Below are positions 26,205 through 35,102 of a DNA stretch of 64,000 nt, in pieces. The stretch comes from Thiobacillus denitrificans (GTDB taxonomy: Bacteria > Pseudomonadota > Gammaproteobacteria > Burkholderiales > Thiobacillaceae). The DNA is taken from assembly GCA_002403375.1 (NCBI GenBank), contig DHHQ01000007.1, positions 6,964 to 70,963 of the forward strand, given 5' to 3'. The position numbers and the translations under genes were made by a program. The notes beneath the pieces were generated by a model. It saw only the letters and a list, made by a program, of their open reading frames with translations. It did no database searches and was not told the DNA's origin. How positions within the stretch are numbered: the stretch's first letter is position 1; every line of letters begins with the position of its first letter.

Positions 26205-27269
26205 ATGCGAACAATCTCCGTGAACCTCGGCAGACTGCTGGGCGCCCTGGCCCTGCTGGCGCTGGCCGGCTGCGCCAGCGTGCCCCCCGAGCGGATCACC
26301 ACCGACCGCATGGACTACGGGCAGGTGATCGCGGATTCCTGGAAGCGCCAGACCCTGCTCAACGTGGTGCGGCTGCATTACGCCGACGTGCCGGTGTTCC
26401 TCGACGTCGGGAGCATCATCAACAGCTACTCCTACGCCGGCAAGGCGAGCGCGGGGGCGTCGCTGCCGAGCCGGGCCGACCCGGATGTTTTCAGCCTCGG
26501 CACCGAGCGCACCTGGTCCAACACGCCGACCGTGACCTACCAGCCGCTCCTGGGCGATCGCTTCACCCGCTCCCTGCTCCAGCCGGTGCCGCCGCCGTCC
26601 GTGTTCCAGCTGATGCAGGGCGGCTGGTCGGTGGACCTCGTGCTGCGAACCGTGGTCAGTTCGATCAACGGACTGCGCAATAACTCACTCGGCGTCGGCG
26701 CCGATCCCGGGTTCAATGAACTGATCGAGACCCTATCGCGCATCCAGCGAGCAGGCGGCTTGGGCATTCGGGTCGAGCCGAGACAAGGTGGCAGCGCCGT
26801 CGTCATCGTGCTGCGCCGAGGCGACACCAATCGAGCGCTCCTCGACGACAGCCGCCGCGTGCAGCAACTGCTCGGACTGGAGGGTGACGTCAGCGAGTTC
26901 GAGATCACCTACGGCCTGCTCCCGCGCAGCGGCAGCGAAGTGGCCATGCTCAGCCGCTCGATGCTGGAGCTCATGCTGGAGATGGGTTTCGGCATCGAGG
27001 TGCCCGAGGCGCACGTCAAGGCCGGCCGCGTGCTTCCCGGCCGCCGCCAGGCGGACAGCGCGCCCTACACCCCGCTCACGCGCATCCGTTCGGGCGCCGA
27101 GGCGCCGGCGGACGCCTACGTCGCGGTGCCCTACCGCGGCCACTGGTACTGGATCGACGACAGCGACCTCGCCAGCAAGAGCACGTTCACCTTCCTGCTG
27201 ATCCTGTTCTCGCTCGCCGAAACCGGCCAGAGCGCCGCCGCTCCGGTCGTGACGGTGCCGTCGCGGTGA
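26205..27269 (+). CDS. lipoprotein of unknown function
   Basis: This 354-aa protein starts MRTISVNLGRLLGALALLALAGC, a lipoprotein signal with LAGC lipobox and Ala at +2, which favours the outer membrane. The mature part begins PPERITTDRMDYGQVIADSWKRQTLLNVVRLHYADVPVFLDVGSI, a pattern I have seen in hypothetical lipoproteins but cannot name. A C-terminal hydrophobic stretch (FTFLLILFSLAETG) is present. It is in the promoter-a operon, 52 nt after the DUF4436 gene. Confidence 0.7.
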   Translation: MRTISVNLGRLLGALALLALAGCASVPPERITTDRMDYGQVIADSWKRQTLLNVVRLHYADVPVFLDVGSIINSYSYAGKASAGASLPSRADPDVFSLGTERTWSNTPTVTYQPLLGDRFTRSLLQPVPPPSVFQLMQGGWSVDLVLRTVVSSINGLRNNSLGVGADPGFNELIETLSRIQRAGGLGIRVEPRQGGSAVVIVLRRGDTNRALLDDSRRVQQLLGLEGDVSEFEITYGLLPRSGSEVAMLSRSMLELMLEMGFGIEVPEAHVKAGRVLPGRRQADSAPYTPLTRIRSGAEAPADAYVAVPYRGHWYWIDDSDLASKSTFTFLLILFSLAETGQSAAAPVVTVPSR

Positions 27270-27273
27270 CCCG

Positions 27274-28038
27274 GTGACGCTTTCACTCATGATTCGCCCC
27301 GACGAGATCCAGGCGGGCCTCGACAAGGGCGAGTTCTTCATCGAGTACCTGCCCATCGTCGAGCTCGCCCAGGGGCGCTGCGTCGGTGCGGAGGCCCTGA
27401 TGCGCTGGCAACGCCCGGCGGGCGTCGTGCTCCCCGACGATTTCATCCCGCTGATCGAGCACACCCCGCTTTCAGGCCTGCTCACCTACTGGATCATGGA
27501 CCAGGCGGCTGTCGAGTTGGGCGACTGGCTGAAGGCGCAGCCGGGCGTCGAATTGCACATCAACGTTCCGCCCGAGATCCTCGGCCGCGGCGGGCTCGAA
27601 TACGCGGCGCAGAAGTCCGGGCTGCAGGCGGTGCGCGACAAGATCGTGCTGGAGATCACCGAGCGCGGCGTGCCGGATCAGCTGGGGCTGGAGGCGCTCG
27701 ACGAAGCCGCGCGCCGGGGCGTGCGCATCGCCCTCGACGACGTCCGCATCGACCCCGCCAGCGTGCTGGTCCTGTCGCGCAGCAACGTGCGCATCATCAA
27801 GATCGACAAGGACGTCCTGCAGGAGATCGGCGACGGCCCGGCGACGCCCTGGGTCGCGACCCTGTCTGCCCTGCTGAAGACCACCGACCTCGAAGTGATC
27901 GCCGAAGGGGTGGAGACGGCCGAGCAGCTTGCCGTGCTGCGGGCGGCGGGCGTACAGCGGGCGCAGGGGCACTACTTCTCGCCGGCCCTGCGTGCGGAAG
28001 CCTTTCTGAGCTACTTCCGGCGCCAGGCCGGGCGCTAG
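27274..28038 (+). CDS. EAL-domain protein (putative cyclic-di-GMP phosphodiesterase)
   Basis: This 254-aa protein is a lone EAL domain with no sensor or membrane part. Catalytic positions can be followed: Glu in GAEALMRW, Asn in HINVPPE, Glu in LEITERG, Asp-Asp in IALDDV, Lys in IIKIDKD, Glu in AEGVE and Gln in AQGHYFSPA. Loop 6, normally DDFGTG, reads DDVRID here, which may weaken dimer control or activity. It starts with GTG 4 nt after the lipoprotein stop and closes the promoter-a operon. Confidence 0.85.
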   Translation: MTLSLMIRPDEIQAGLDKGEFFIEYLPIVELAQGRCVGAEALMRWQRPAGVVLPDDFIPLIEHTPLSGLLTYWIMDQAAVELGDWLKAQPGVELHINVPPEILGRGGLEYAAQKSGLQAVRDKIVLEITERGVPDQLGLEALDEAARRGVRIALDDVRIDPASVLVLSRSNVRIIKIDKDVLQEIGDGPATPWVATLSALLKTTDLEVIAEGVETAEQLAVLRAAGVQRAQGHYFSPALRAEAFLSYFRRQAGR

Positions 28039-28100
28039 GCAGGCCATCGCGGCGGGGGCGCCGCTCCTACAGATGCGGGCGTCATCGCCGCGCTTCCTTG

Positions 28101-28143
28101 GGACCAAGGTCCAATGGCCACCGCGGGCGTGCGCGCCTAGCAT
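28101..28143 (+). promoter_or_regulatory. regulon promoter b: operator plus -10
   Basis: GGACCAAGGTCCAAT (28101-28115), a perfect GGAC/GTCC inverted repeat, is followed by TAGCAT at 28138-28143, 23 nt after the operator end. The predicted start near 28150 leaves a leader of about 30 nt to the maturase ATG. Confidence 0.82.
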
Positions 28144-28179
28144 GGCCTCGACAAACCCTTGCCGGCACAGGCCCTACGC

Positions 28180-29421
28180 ATGCAAACACCGCTGACGCCT
28201 TACCACCTTCTCGCCAAGCCCGCGGGCGCTGCGTGCAACCTGGGCTGCCAGTACTGCTTCTTTCTGTCCAAGGAAAACCTCTACCAGGGCGAAAGCCACC
28301 TGATGGACGAGGCCACGCTGGAGGCCTACATCAGGCAGTTGATGGACTCGTCGCCCGGCCCGCAGGTCGACGTCGCCTGGCAGGGTGGCGAGCCGATGCT
28401 GCGCGGGCTGGATTTCTACAGGCGCTCGGTCGAGCTGGCCGAACGCTACCGCAAGCCGCATCAGCGCATCCTGCACACCCTGCAGACCAACGGCACGCTG
28501 ATCACCGACGAGTGGGCGGCGTTCTTCAAGCAGCACGACTACCTCGTCGGGCTCAGCATCGACGGGCCGCGCGCCATGCACGACGCCTACCGCGTCAGCA
28601 AAAAGGGCGAAGGCAGCTTCGACGACGTGATCCGCGGCTGGAACTGCCTGAAGCAGCACCAGGTCGACGTCAACATCCTCTGCACCGTCAACGCCGCCAA
28701 CGCCGATCATCCGCTCGAGGTGTACCGCTTCTTCCGCGACGCGCTGCAGGCGCAATACATCCAGCTCATCCCCATCGTCGAGCGCGCCACCGTGGACACG
28801 ATCACGTTCGCCAACCAGGGCTGGGGCGGCCTCAAGGGCACCGACCGCCCGCTCTACAAACAGGAAGGCAATCTGGTCACCGAACGCTCGGTGACCGCCG
28901 AGCAGTTCGGCCGGTTTCTCATCGGCATCTTCGACGAATGGGTGCGGCGCGACGTCGGCAGGATCTATGTCACCACCTTCGACATCGCGCTCGGCAGCTG
29001 GCTGGGCCAGCACAACGCCTGCATCGTGTCGCCCACCTGCGGCAACGCACTGGTGCTGGAGCACAACGGCGACGTGTATTCCTGCGACCACTTCGTCGAG
29101 CCGGACTACCGGCTCGGCAACATCAGGGAAACCACGCTGCAGGCGCTGGTCGCCTCGGAAAAGCAGCGCCGCTTCGGCCAGGACAAGTACGACTCGCTGC
29201 CCAAACACTGCAGGGAATGCCCGGTGCTGTTCGCCTGCTACGGCGAATGCCCGCGCAACCGCTTCATCAGGACGCCTGACGGCGAGCAAGGCCTCAATTA
29301 CCTGTGCGCAGGCTACAAGGCTTTCTTCACCCATATCGACCCGGCGATGAAGACCATGGCGAACCTGCTCAGCCAGGGCCGCTATGCCGACGAGATCATG
29401 CAGCAGGCGGACCTCGCCTGA
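28180..29421 (+). CDS. anaerobic sulfatase-maturating radical SAM enzyme (anSME), copy 1
   Basis: This 413-aa protein converts a cysteine (or serine) of sulfatases to C-alpha-formylglycine, without oxygen, in the cytoplasm. The radical SAM cluster is CNLGCQYC (Cys19, 23, 26), followed by VAWQGGEPML and LQTNGTLI. The SPASM region holds further cysteines in PTCGNALVLEHNGDVYSCDHFVEP, CRECPVLFACYGECPRNRF and NYLCAGY for two auxiliary [4Fe-4S] clusters. The ATG at 28180 is used; the frame from 28159 would begin almost at the transcript start. It has its own regulon promoter and lies just upstream of sulfatase 1. Confidence 0.93.
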   Translation: MQTPLTPYHLLAKPAGAACNLGCQYCFFLSKENLYQGESHLMDEATLEAYIRQLMDSSPGPQVDVAWQGGEPMLRGLDFYRRSVELAERYRKPHQRILHTLQTNGTLITDEWAAFFKQHDYLVGLSIDGPRAMHDAYRVSKKGEGSFDDVIRGWNCLKQHQVDVNILCTVNAANADHPLEVYRFFRDALQAQYIQLIPIVERATVDTITFANQGWGGLKGTDRPLYKQEGNLVTERSVTAEQFGRFLIGIFDEWVRRDVGRIYVTTFDIALGSWLGQHNACIVSPTCGNALVLEHNGDVYSCDHFVEPDYRLGNIRETTLQALVASEKQRRFGQDKYDSLPKHCRECPVLFACYGECPRNRFIRTPDGEQGLNYLCAGYKAFFTHIDPAMKTMANLLSQGRYADEIMQQADLA

Positions 29422-29460
29422 GCCGACCCGCTTCAGGTGTGCGCCGCCGGATCGCCCATG

Positions 29461-29503
29461 AGACCAAAGTCCAATAGAGACCGACTGGCCAGACGCCTAG
29501 CAT
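29461..29503 (+). promoter_or_regulatory. regulon promoter c: operator plus -10
   Basis: AGACCAAAGTCCAAT (29461-29475) is followed by TAGCAT at 29498-29503, again 23 nt after the operator end. The -10 covers an in-frame ATG at 29502, which rules out that codon as the sulfatase start. Confidence 0.82.
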
Positions 29504-29567
29504 GACCCAATGCAAACCAGTCGGTTTTCAGCGTTTGTCAGCAAACCATGACACAGGAGCCCGAGAC

Positions 29568-31931
29568 ATGAGCACCGAAGACAAGAAGCCCCGTTCCCAT
29601 CTCCCGATGCGCAACACGGCGCCGGCACGCTTCGTTCCGTACGACGCCAAGGATCCGGACATGAAGACGACGCCGATCGAGCAGCTGCGGCCGCCCGCGG
29701 GCGCGCCCAATGTGCTCATCATCCTGATCGACGACTGCGGCTTCGGCGCGCCCAGCGCCTTCGGTGGCCCCTGCGCCACGCCGACGGCTGACCGGCTGGC
29801 CGCGGGCGGGCTCAAATACAACCGCTTCCACACCACGGCGATCTGTTCGGCGACGCGGCAGGCGCTGCTGACCGGACGCAACCACCACAACGCCGGCATG
29901 GCAGGCATCACCGAGATCGCCACCGGCCAGCCGGGCTACTCCTCGGTGCTGCCCAATTCCATGGCGCCGCTGGCGAAGACGCTCAAGCTGAACGGCTACA
30001 ACACCGCCCAGTTCGGCAAGTGCCACGAGGTGCCGGTGTGGCAGTCCAGCCCGGTCGGGCCGTTCGACCAGTGGCCCACCGGCGGCGGTGGCTTCGAATA
30101 CTTCTACGGCTTCATCGGCGGCGAGGCGCACCAGTGGTACCCCTCGCTGTACGAAGGCACGACCCCGATCGAGGCGCCCAAGTCGCCCGAAGAGGGCTAC
30201 CACCTGATGGAGGACATGACCGACAAGGCGATCGCTTGGGTCCAGCAGCAGAAGTCGCTCGCCCCGGACAAGCCCTTCTTCTGCTACTTCGCGCCCGGCG
30301 CCACCCACGCGCCGCACCACGTGCCCAAGGAGTGGGCCGACAAGTACAAGGGCAAGTTCGACGCCGGCTGGGACGCGCTGCGCGAGGAGACTTTCGCCCG
30401 CCAGAAGAAACTCGGCGTGATTCCGGCCGACTGCGAACTCACCCCGCGGCCCAAGGACGTCCCCGGCTGGGACGACATGCCGGAGGCGTTCAAGCCGGTG
30501 CTGCGCCGGCAGATGGAGGTCTACGCCGGCTTCCTCGAGTTCACCGACTACCACGTGGGGCGGCTCATCGAGACGCTCGACCACATGGGCCTGACCGACG
30601 ACACGCTGATCTACTACATCATCGGCGACAACGGCGCCTCGGCCGAGGGTTCGTTCAACGGCTGCTACAACGAGATGAGCTACTTCAACGGCCTGCAGTC
30701 GCTCGAGACGGCCGAGTACCTCACGGAGCGGATCGACAAGCTCGGCGGGCCCGAGTCGTACAACCATTTCGCGGTGGGCTGGGCGCACGCGCTGAACACG
30801 CCCTACCAGTGGACCAAGCAGGTCGCCTCGCACTTCGGCGGCACGCGCAACGGCACCATCGTCCACTGGCCCAAGGGCATCAAGGCCAAGGGCGAACAGC
30901 GCTCGCAGTTCGTGCACGTCATCGACGTCGCGCCGACCGTCCTCGAGGCGGCGGGCATTCCCGAGCCGGTCTCGGTCGACGGCATCCAGCAGGACCCGAT
31001 CGACGGCGTCAGCATGCTCCCCACGTTCAACGACGCCCAGGCGCCGGAACACCGCGAGACGCAGTACTTCGAGGTCATGGGCAACCGCGCGATCTACCAC
31101 AAGGGCTGGACCGCGGTGACCAAGCACTACACGCCGTGGATCCCGGACAAGAAACCTGCGCTCGACGACGACGTGTGGGAGCTCTACGACACCAGCAAGG
31201 ACTGGACCCAGGCCAAGGACCTGTCGAAGGAGATGCCGCAGAAGCTCAAGGAGCTGCAGCGGCTGTTCCTCATCGAGGCGACGCGCTACAAGGTGCTGCC
31301 GCTCGACGACCGCATGTTCGAGAAGATCAACCCCGACACTGCCGGCCGCCCCACGCTGATCAAGGGCAAGACCCAGCTCCTGGCCGGGGGCATGGGCCAC
31401 CTGTCGGAGAACTGCGTCCTCAACGTCAAGAACAAGTCGCACTCGGTGACCGCGCAGATCGTGGTGCCGCAGAAGGACGCGGAAGGCGTCATCATCGCCC
31501 AGGGCGCCGACATCGGCGGCTGGAGCCTCTACGCCCTGGGCGGCAAGGTCCGGTACTGCTACAACTGGGGCGGCTTCAAGCACTTCATCATCGAAGGCGC
31601 CACGAAGCTGTCGCCGGGCGAGCACCAGGTGCGCATGGAGTTCGCCTACGCCGGCGGCGGCCTCGGCAAGGGCGGCAAGGTGACGCTATACCTGGACGGG
31701 CAGAAGGACGGCGAGGGCGAGGTCGGCGCGACGCTGGCGATGATCTTCTCCGCCGACGACGGCTGCGACGTCGGCAAGGACGGCGGCTCGGCGGTCTCGC
31801 CCGACTACAAGCCCGGCGACAACGCCTTCAACGGCAAGGTCAAGGGCGTGCAGCTCTCGATCGCCGAGGACGACGGCAAGCACGTGGTCGACCCCGCCGA
31901 CGCGATTCGCATGGCGCTCGCCCGGCAGTAA
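29568..31931 (+). CDS. sulfatase 1 (large arylsulfatase type, C-x-A-x-R)
   Basis: This 787-aa protein has the alkaline-phosphatase-superfamily sulfatase fold: NVLIILIDDCGFG (metal Asp pair), the modified-residue motif ICSATRQALLTGRN with Cys93 as formylglycine precursor, GKCHEVP, GATHAPHH, and IIGDNGASAEGS. The C-terminal third (from about residue 600) is beta-rich with LYLDGQKDGEGEVG. No signal peptide is present, so it should act in the cytoplasm. Cys rather than Ser at the active site fits maturation by the flanking anSMEs. The ATG at 29568 follows ACAGGAG. Substrate is unknown; the length resembles large arylsulfatases. Confidence 0.92.
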   Translation: MSTEDKKPRSHLPMRNTAPARFVPYDAKDPDMKTTPIEQLRPPAGAPNVLIILIDDCGFGAPSAFGGPCATPTADRLAAGGLKYNRFHTTAICSATRQALLTGRNHHNAGMAGITEIATGQPGYSSVLPNSMAPLAKTLKLNGYNTAQFGKCHEVPVWQSSPVGPFDQWPTGGGGFEYFYGFIGGEAHQWYPSLYEGTTPIEAPKSPEEGYHLMEDMTDKAIAWVQQQKSLAPDKPFFCYFAPGATHAPHHVPKEWADKYKGKFDAGWDALREETFARQKKLGVIPADCELTPRPKDVPGWDDMPEAFKPVLRRQMEVYAGFLEFTDYHVGRLIETLDHMGLTDDTLIYYIIGDNGASAEGSFNGCYNEMSYFNGLQSLETAEYLTERIDKLGGPESYNHFAVGWAHALNTPYQWTKQVASHFGGTRNGTIVHWPKGIKAKGEQRSQFVHVIDVAPTVLEAAGIPEPVSVDGIQQDPIDGVSMLPTFNDAQAPEHRETQYFEVMGNRAIYHKGWTAVTKHYTPWIPDKKPALDDDVWELYDTSKDWTQAKDLSKEMPQKLKELQRLFLIEATRYKVLPLDDRMFEKINPDTAGRPTLIKGKTQLLAGGMGHLSENCVLNVKNKSHSVTAQIVVPQKDAEGVIIAQGADIGGWSLYALGGKVRYCYNWGGFKHFIIEGATKLSPGEHQVRMEFAYAGGGLGKGGKVTLYLDGQKDGEGEVGATLAMIFSADDGCDVGKDGGSAVSPDYKPGDNAFNGKVKGVQLSIAEDDGKHVVDPADAIRMALARQ

Positions 31932-31945
31932 ACCGAGTTGAACCC

Positions 31946-33373
31946 ATGAACCAGTTCACCGAACCAGCCGCAGTGTTCCCGTCCTTGCCGGCCGATGGAC
32001 CGCCTGGCTTCCACCTGCTGGCGAAGCCGAGCGGGTCTACTTGCAATATCGACTGCACCTACTGCTTCTTCCTGTCCAAGGAAGCGCTGTATCCGAACGA
32101 AAAGAGCCGCATGTCCGAGGCCACGCTGGATGCCTACATCCGTCAGCTGCTGGAGTCGCACCGCGTGCCCCAGGTCACCGTGGCGTGGCAGGGCGGCGAA
32201 CCGACGCTGATGAAGCTGGAGTTCTTCAAGCACGCCGTCGAGCTGGTCGAGAAATACCGCAAGCCAGGCCAGACCGTACAACACACGTTCCAGACCAACG
32301 GCATCCTGCTCAACGATGACTGGTGCGCGTTTTTCAAAGAACACAATTTTCTGGTCGGACTGAGCGTCGACGGCCCGCGCGAGCTGCACGACACCTACCG
32401 CGTCGACCGCCGTCAACAGGGCACCTTCGACAAAGTGATGCAGGGCTGGCGCGCCCTGAAACGGCACGATGTCGATTTCAACATCCTGTGTACGGTCAAC
32501 GCCGCCAACCAGCATCACGGCCGCGAGGTCTATCGTTTTTTCCGCGACGAGTTGGGCGCCAAGTGGGTGCAGTTCATCCCCATCATCGAGCGTGCCACCG
32601 AGCAGACGATCGACCTCGCCAACCTGGGCTGGAGCGAACAGGCGGGCAAGAAGCGCCTGCTTTACACACAGACCGGCAACCTGGTCACGGCGCGTTCGGT
32701 AGGCGGCAAACAATACGGCCAGTTTCTGATCGATGTCTTCGAGGAATGGGTGCGCCACGACGTGGGCGAAGTGTTCGTGCAGATCTTCGACGTCACGCTG
32801 GAGGCCTTTTTCGGCCGCCATTTATTGTGCATTCATGCTCCGACCTGCGGCTACGGCCCGGCGCTGGAATACAACGGCGATCTTTACTCCTGCGACCATT
32901 TTGTCGAGCCCAAATATCTGTTGGGCAACATCCACGAAACGCACATGCTGAAGCTCGTGGCCTCGCCCGAGCAGCGCAAGTTCGGCGAGGCCAAGCGCGA
33001 TACGCTCACCGCCCAGTGCCAGTCTTGCAAGGTGCGGAACTGGTGCAACGGCGGCTGTCCGAAAGACCGCTTCGCGCTCTCGCGCGACGGCGAACCGGGC
33101 CAGAACTACCTCTGCCCGGGCCTGGAACTGTTCTTCATGCATGTCGGACCGACCTTCAACGTGATGGCGCAGTTGTTGAAGCAGGGCCATGCGCCCGCCG
33201 ACGTGATGGAGACCATTGCCGCACTGGACGAACAGCGCGGTCCCTATCGGCCCTGCGATTGTGGCAGCGGCAAGAAGTTCCGCTTCTGCCACGGCGACAG
33301 CGCGCCGGCCAGCAAATTCAGCGGGGTGAATCCTGGAGCAGCCGCGCCCCAGGCAGAGCAGGCGAGGTCATGA
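31946..33373 (+). CDS. anaerobic sulfatase-maturating radical SAM enzyme, copy 2, with C-terminal SEC-C motif
   Basis: This 475-aa protein parallels copy 1 over residues 20-430: CNIDCTYC (Cys33, 37, 40), VAWQGGEPTL, FQTNGILL, PTCGYGPALEYNGDLYSCDHFVEP and CQSCKVRNWCNGGCPKDRF for the SPASM clusters. After it comes an added SEC-C zinc motif, RPCDCGSGKKFRFCHG (Cys437, 439, 448, His449), then a loose tail. SEC-C motifs in SecA and other proteins bind zinc and mediate protein contacts, so the tail may help it find its sulfatase. It starts 14 nt after sulfatase 1 and precedes sulfatase 2 by 120 nt. Codon use looks less GC-rich than copy 1. Confidence 0.93.
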   Translation: MNQFTEPAAVFPSLPADGPPGFHLLAKPSGSTCNIDCTYCFFLSKEALYPNEKSRMSEATLDAYIRQLLESHRVPQVTVAWQGGEPTLMKLEFFKHAVELVEKYRKPGQTVQHTFQTNGILLNDDWCAFFKEHNFLVGLSVDGPRELHDTYRVDRRQQGTFDKVMQGWRALKRHDVDFNILCTVNAANQHHGREVYRFFRDELGAKWVQFIPIIERATEQTIDLANLGWSEQAGKKRLLYTQTGNLVTARSVGGKQYGQFLIDVFEEWVRHDVGEVFVQIFDVTLEAFFGRHLLCIHAPTCGYGPALEYNGDLYSCDHFVEPKYLLGNIHETHMLKLVASPEQRKFGEAKRDTLTAQCQSCKVRNWCNGGCPKDRFALSRDGEPGQNYLCPGLELFFMHVGPTFNVMAQLLKQGHAPADVMETIAALDEQRGPYRPCDCGSGKKFRFCHGDSAPASKFSGVNPGAAAPQAEQARS

Positions 33374-33493
33374 ATCAACCGAATCGTGTGGGCGCGTTTC
33401 GGTTTTATAGGTGTAGGTGTTTGTAGTCCGGCTCTGGTTGCTTCGAAGCACTGGGTAATTGGTTCTGTTTTTTAACTGAAGGAGAAAACGACT

Positions 33494-35011
33494 ATGGCAA
33501 CAAAAAAACCAAATATCCTCATCATCTGGGGTGACGATATCGGCTGGTTCAACATCAGCGCCTACAACCACGGCATCATGGGCTACAGGACGCCTAATAT
33601 CGATCGCATCGCCAAGGAAGGTTGCCTGTTCACCGACTGGTATGGCCAGCAGAGCTGCACCGCCGGGCGCGCCGCCTTCATCACCGGGCAGTCGCCGATC
33701 CGCACCGGTCTCACCAAGGTCGGCCTGCCCGGCTCGAAGCTCGGCTTGCAGCCGGAAGACCCGACCATTGCCGAACTGCTCAAGCCGCAGGGCTATGTCT
33801 GCGGCCAGTTCGGCAAGAACCATCTTGGCGACAGCGACGAGTTTCTGCCGACGGTACATGGCTTCGACGAGTTCTTCGGCAACCTGTATCACCTGAACGC
33901 CGAGGAGGAGCCGGAAAACGAGGACTATCCGAGCGAGTTGGAACACCCCGACTTCAAGAAGAACTTCGGGCCGCGTGGCGTGTTGCACAGCTGGGCGAAT
34001 CCCGACGGTACGCAGAAAATCGAAGATACCGGCCCGCTGACCAAGAAGCGTATGGAGACCATCGACATGGAAGTCTCGAAGCATGCGATTGACTTCATCG
34101 AGCGCCAGGTCAAGGCAGACAAGCCGTTTTTCTGCTGGTGGAACTCGACCAGGATGCACGTCTGGACACATTTGAAGGAGGAGTCCAAGGGCAAGACCGG
34201 GCTGGGCGTCTATCCCGACGGCATGGTAGAGCACGACAATAGCGTGGGAGAGCTGCTCGACAAGCTGGACGCGCTGGGGATCGCTGACAACACCATCGTC
34301 ATGTACTCGACCGACAATGGCGCCGAGAAGCTCAGCTGGCCCGATGGCGGAACTTCGCCGTTCCGCGGCGAGAAGGCCTCCAACTGGGAAGGCGGCTGGC
34401 GCGTGCCAACTGCCATCCGCTGGCCGGGCGTGATCAAGCCGGGCACCGTCAGCAACGAGCTCTTCTCGCATCAGGACATGCTGCCCACCTTGCTGGCCGC
34501 GGCCGGCGAGCCGGACATCGTCGAGAAGTGCAAGAATGGCTACACGGCCGGCAACAAGACCTTCAAGGTGCATCTCGACGGGTTCAACATGGTTCCCTAC
34601 CTGAAAGGCGAGGTGGCGAAGAGCCCGCGCCCCGGGTTCATTTACTGGGGCGACGAGGGCGATCTGATGGCGCTGCGCTACGGCAACTGGAAGATTCATT
34701 TTGCGGTGCAAGAGCATGAAGGCTTCGGGGCGTGGGAGAAGGAACTCACGACATTGAAGTTCCCGTTGCTCGTCAATCTTCGATCCGATCCGTTCGAAGA
34801 GGCTACCCTTTCCGCCGATATGTACGGCATGAAGTGGCGTGCGGATCGCGTCTTCATGCTGTTGCCGGCTGGCGCCCTGGTTGCGCAGTTCATGCAGACC
34901 ATGCTGGAGTTCCCGCCACGGCAGAGTCCGGAGAGCTTCACGCCTGAGGCCATGATGGAGGGCATCCGGAAGAAGGTGGCGCTCCTGAAATCCGCGGCAC
35001 ATCCGGGCTGA
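33494..35011 (+). CDS. sulfatase 2 (C-x-A-x-R)
   Basis: This 505-aa sulfatase has NILIIWGDDIGWFN, the active-site motif QSCTAGRAAFITGQ with Cys55 as formylglycine precursor, GQFGKNHLGD, WWNSTRMHVWTH and YSTDNGAEKLSWPDGG (metal ligands). No signal peptide is seen, so it is probably cytoplasmic. GAAGGAG lies 10-16 nt before the ATG. The 120-nt gap from anSME 2 holds no operator copy; the gene is probably on the promoter-c transcript. A hairpin terminator follows its stop by about 40 nt. Substrate is unknown. Confidence 0.92.
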   Translation: MATKKPNILIIWGDDIGWFNISAYNHGIMGYRTPNIDRIAKEGCLFTDWYGQQSCTAGRAAFITGQSPIRTGLTKVGLPGSKLGLQPEDPTIAELLKPQGYVCGQFGKNHLGDSDEFLPTVHGFDEFFGNLYHLNAEEEPENEDYPSELEHPDFKKNFGPRGVLHSWANPDGTQKIEDTGPLTKKRMETIDMEVSKHAIDFIERQVKADKPFFCWWNSTRMHVWTHLKEESKGKTGLGVYPDGMVEHDNSVGELLDKLDALGIADNTIVMYSTDNGAEKLSWPDGGTSPFRGEKASNWEGGWRVPTAIRWPGVIKPGTVSNELFSHQDMLPTLLAAAGEPDIVEKCKNGYTAGNKTFKVHLDGFNMVPYLKGEVAKSPRPGFIYWGDEGDLMALRYGNWKIHFAVQEHEGFGAWEKELTTLKFPLLVNLRSDPFEEATLSADMYGMKWRADRVFMLLPAGALVAQFMQTMLEFPPRQSPESFTPEAMMEGIRKKVALLKSAAHPG

Positions 35012-35048
35012 GGTAAACGGTACGCCGCGCATGTACGGCGGCGGCGAG

Positions 35049-35087
35049 AACCTGTGCATGGGCGCTTCCTGTGCACAGGTTTTTTCT
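35049..35087 (+). terminator. intrinsic terminator between sulfatase 2 and the methyltransferase
   Basis: AACCTGTGCA (35049-35058) pairs perfectly with TGCACAGGTT (35072-35081) and is followed by TTTTCT. The methyltransferase ATG lies 16 nt further on. Either the promoter-c transcript ends here, or this is an attenuator in front of the methyltransferase. Confidence 0.8.
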
Positions 35088-35102
35088 AATGGATCAGATG
35101 CG

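Noticed and set aside
29502..29504. ATG at 29502 as start of sulfatase 1
   Set aside because: It lies inside the predicted -10 hexamer TAGCAT of promoter c, so it would not be in the transcript; the ATG at 29568 has a ribosome site.
29538..31625. A 695-aa minus-strand open frame opposite sulfatase 1, and similar long frames opposite other genes
   Set aside because: The sense strand carries clear sulfatase motifs; the antisense reading has biased composition and no start signals.
33374..33493. A twelfth operator before sulfatase 2
   Set aside because: The 120-nt gap contains TAGTCCGGCTC and TAATTGGTTC but no GGAC/GTCC pair at the right spacing.
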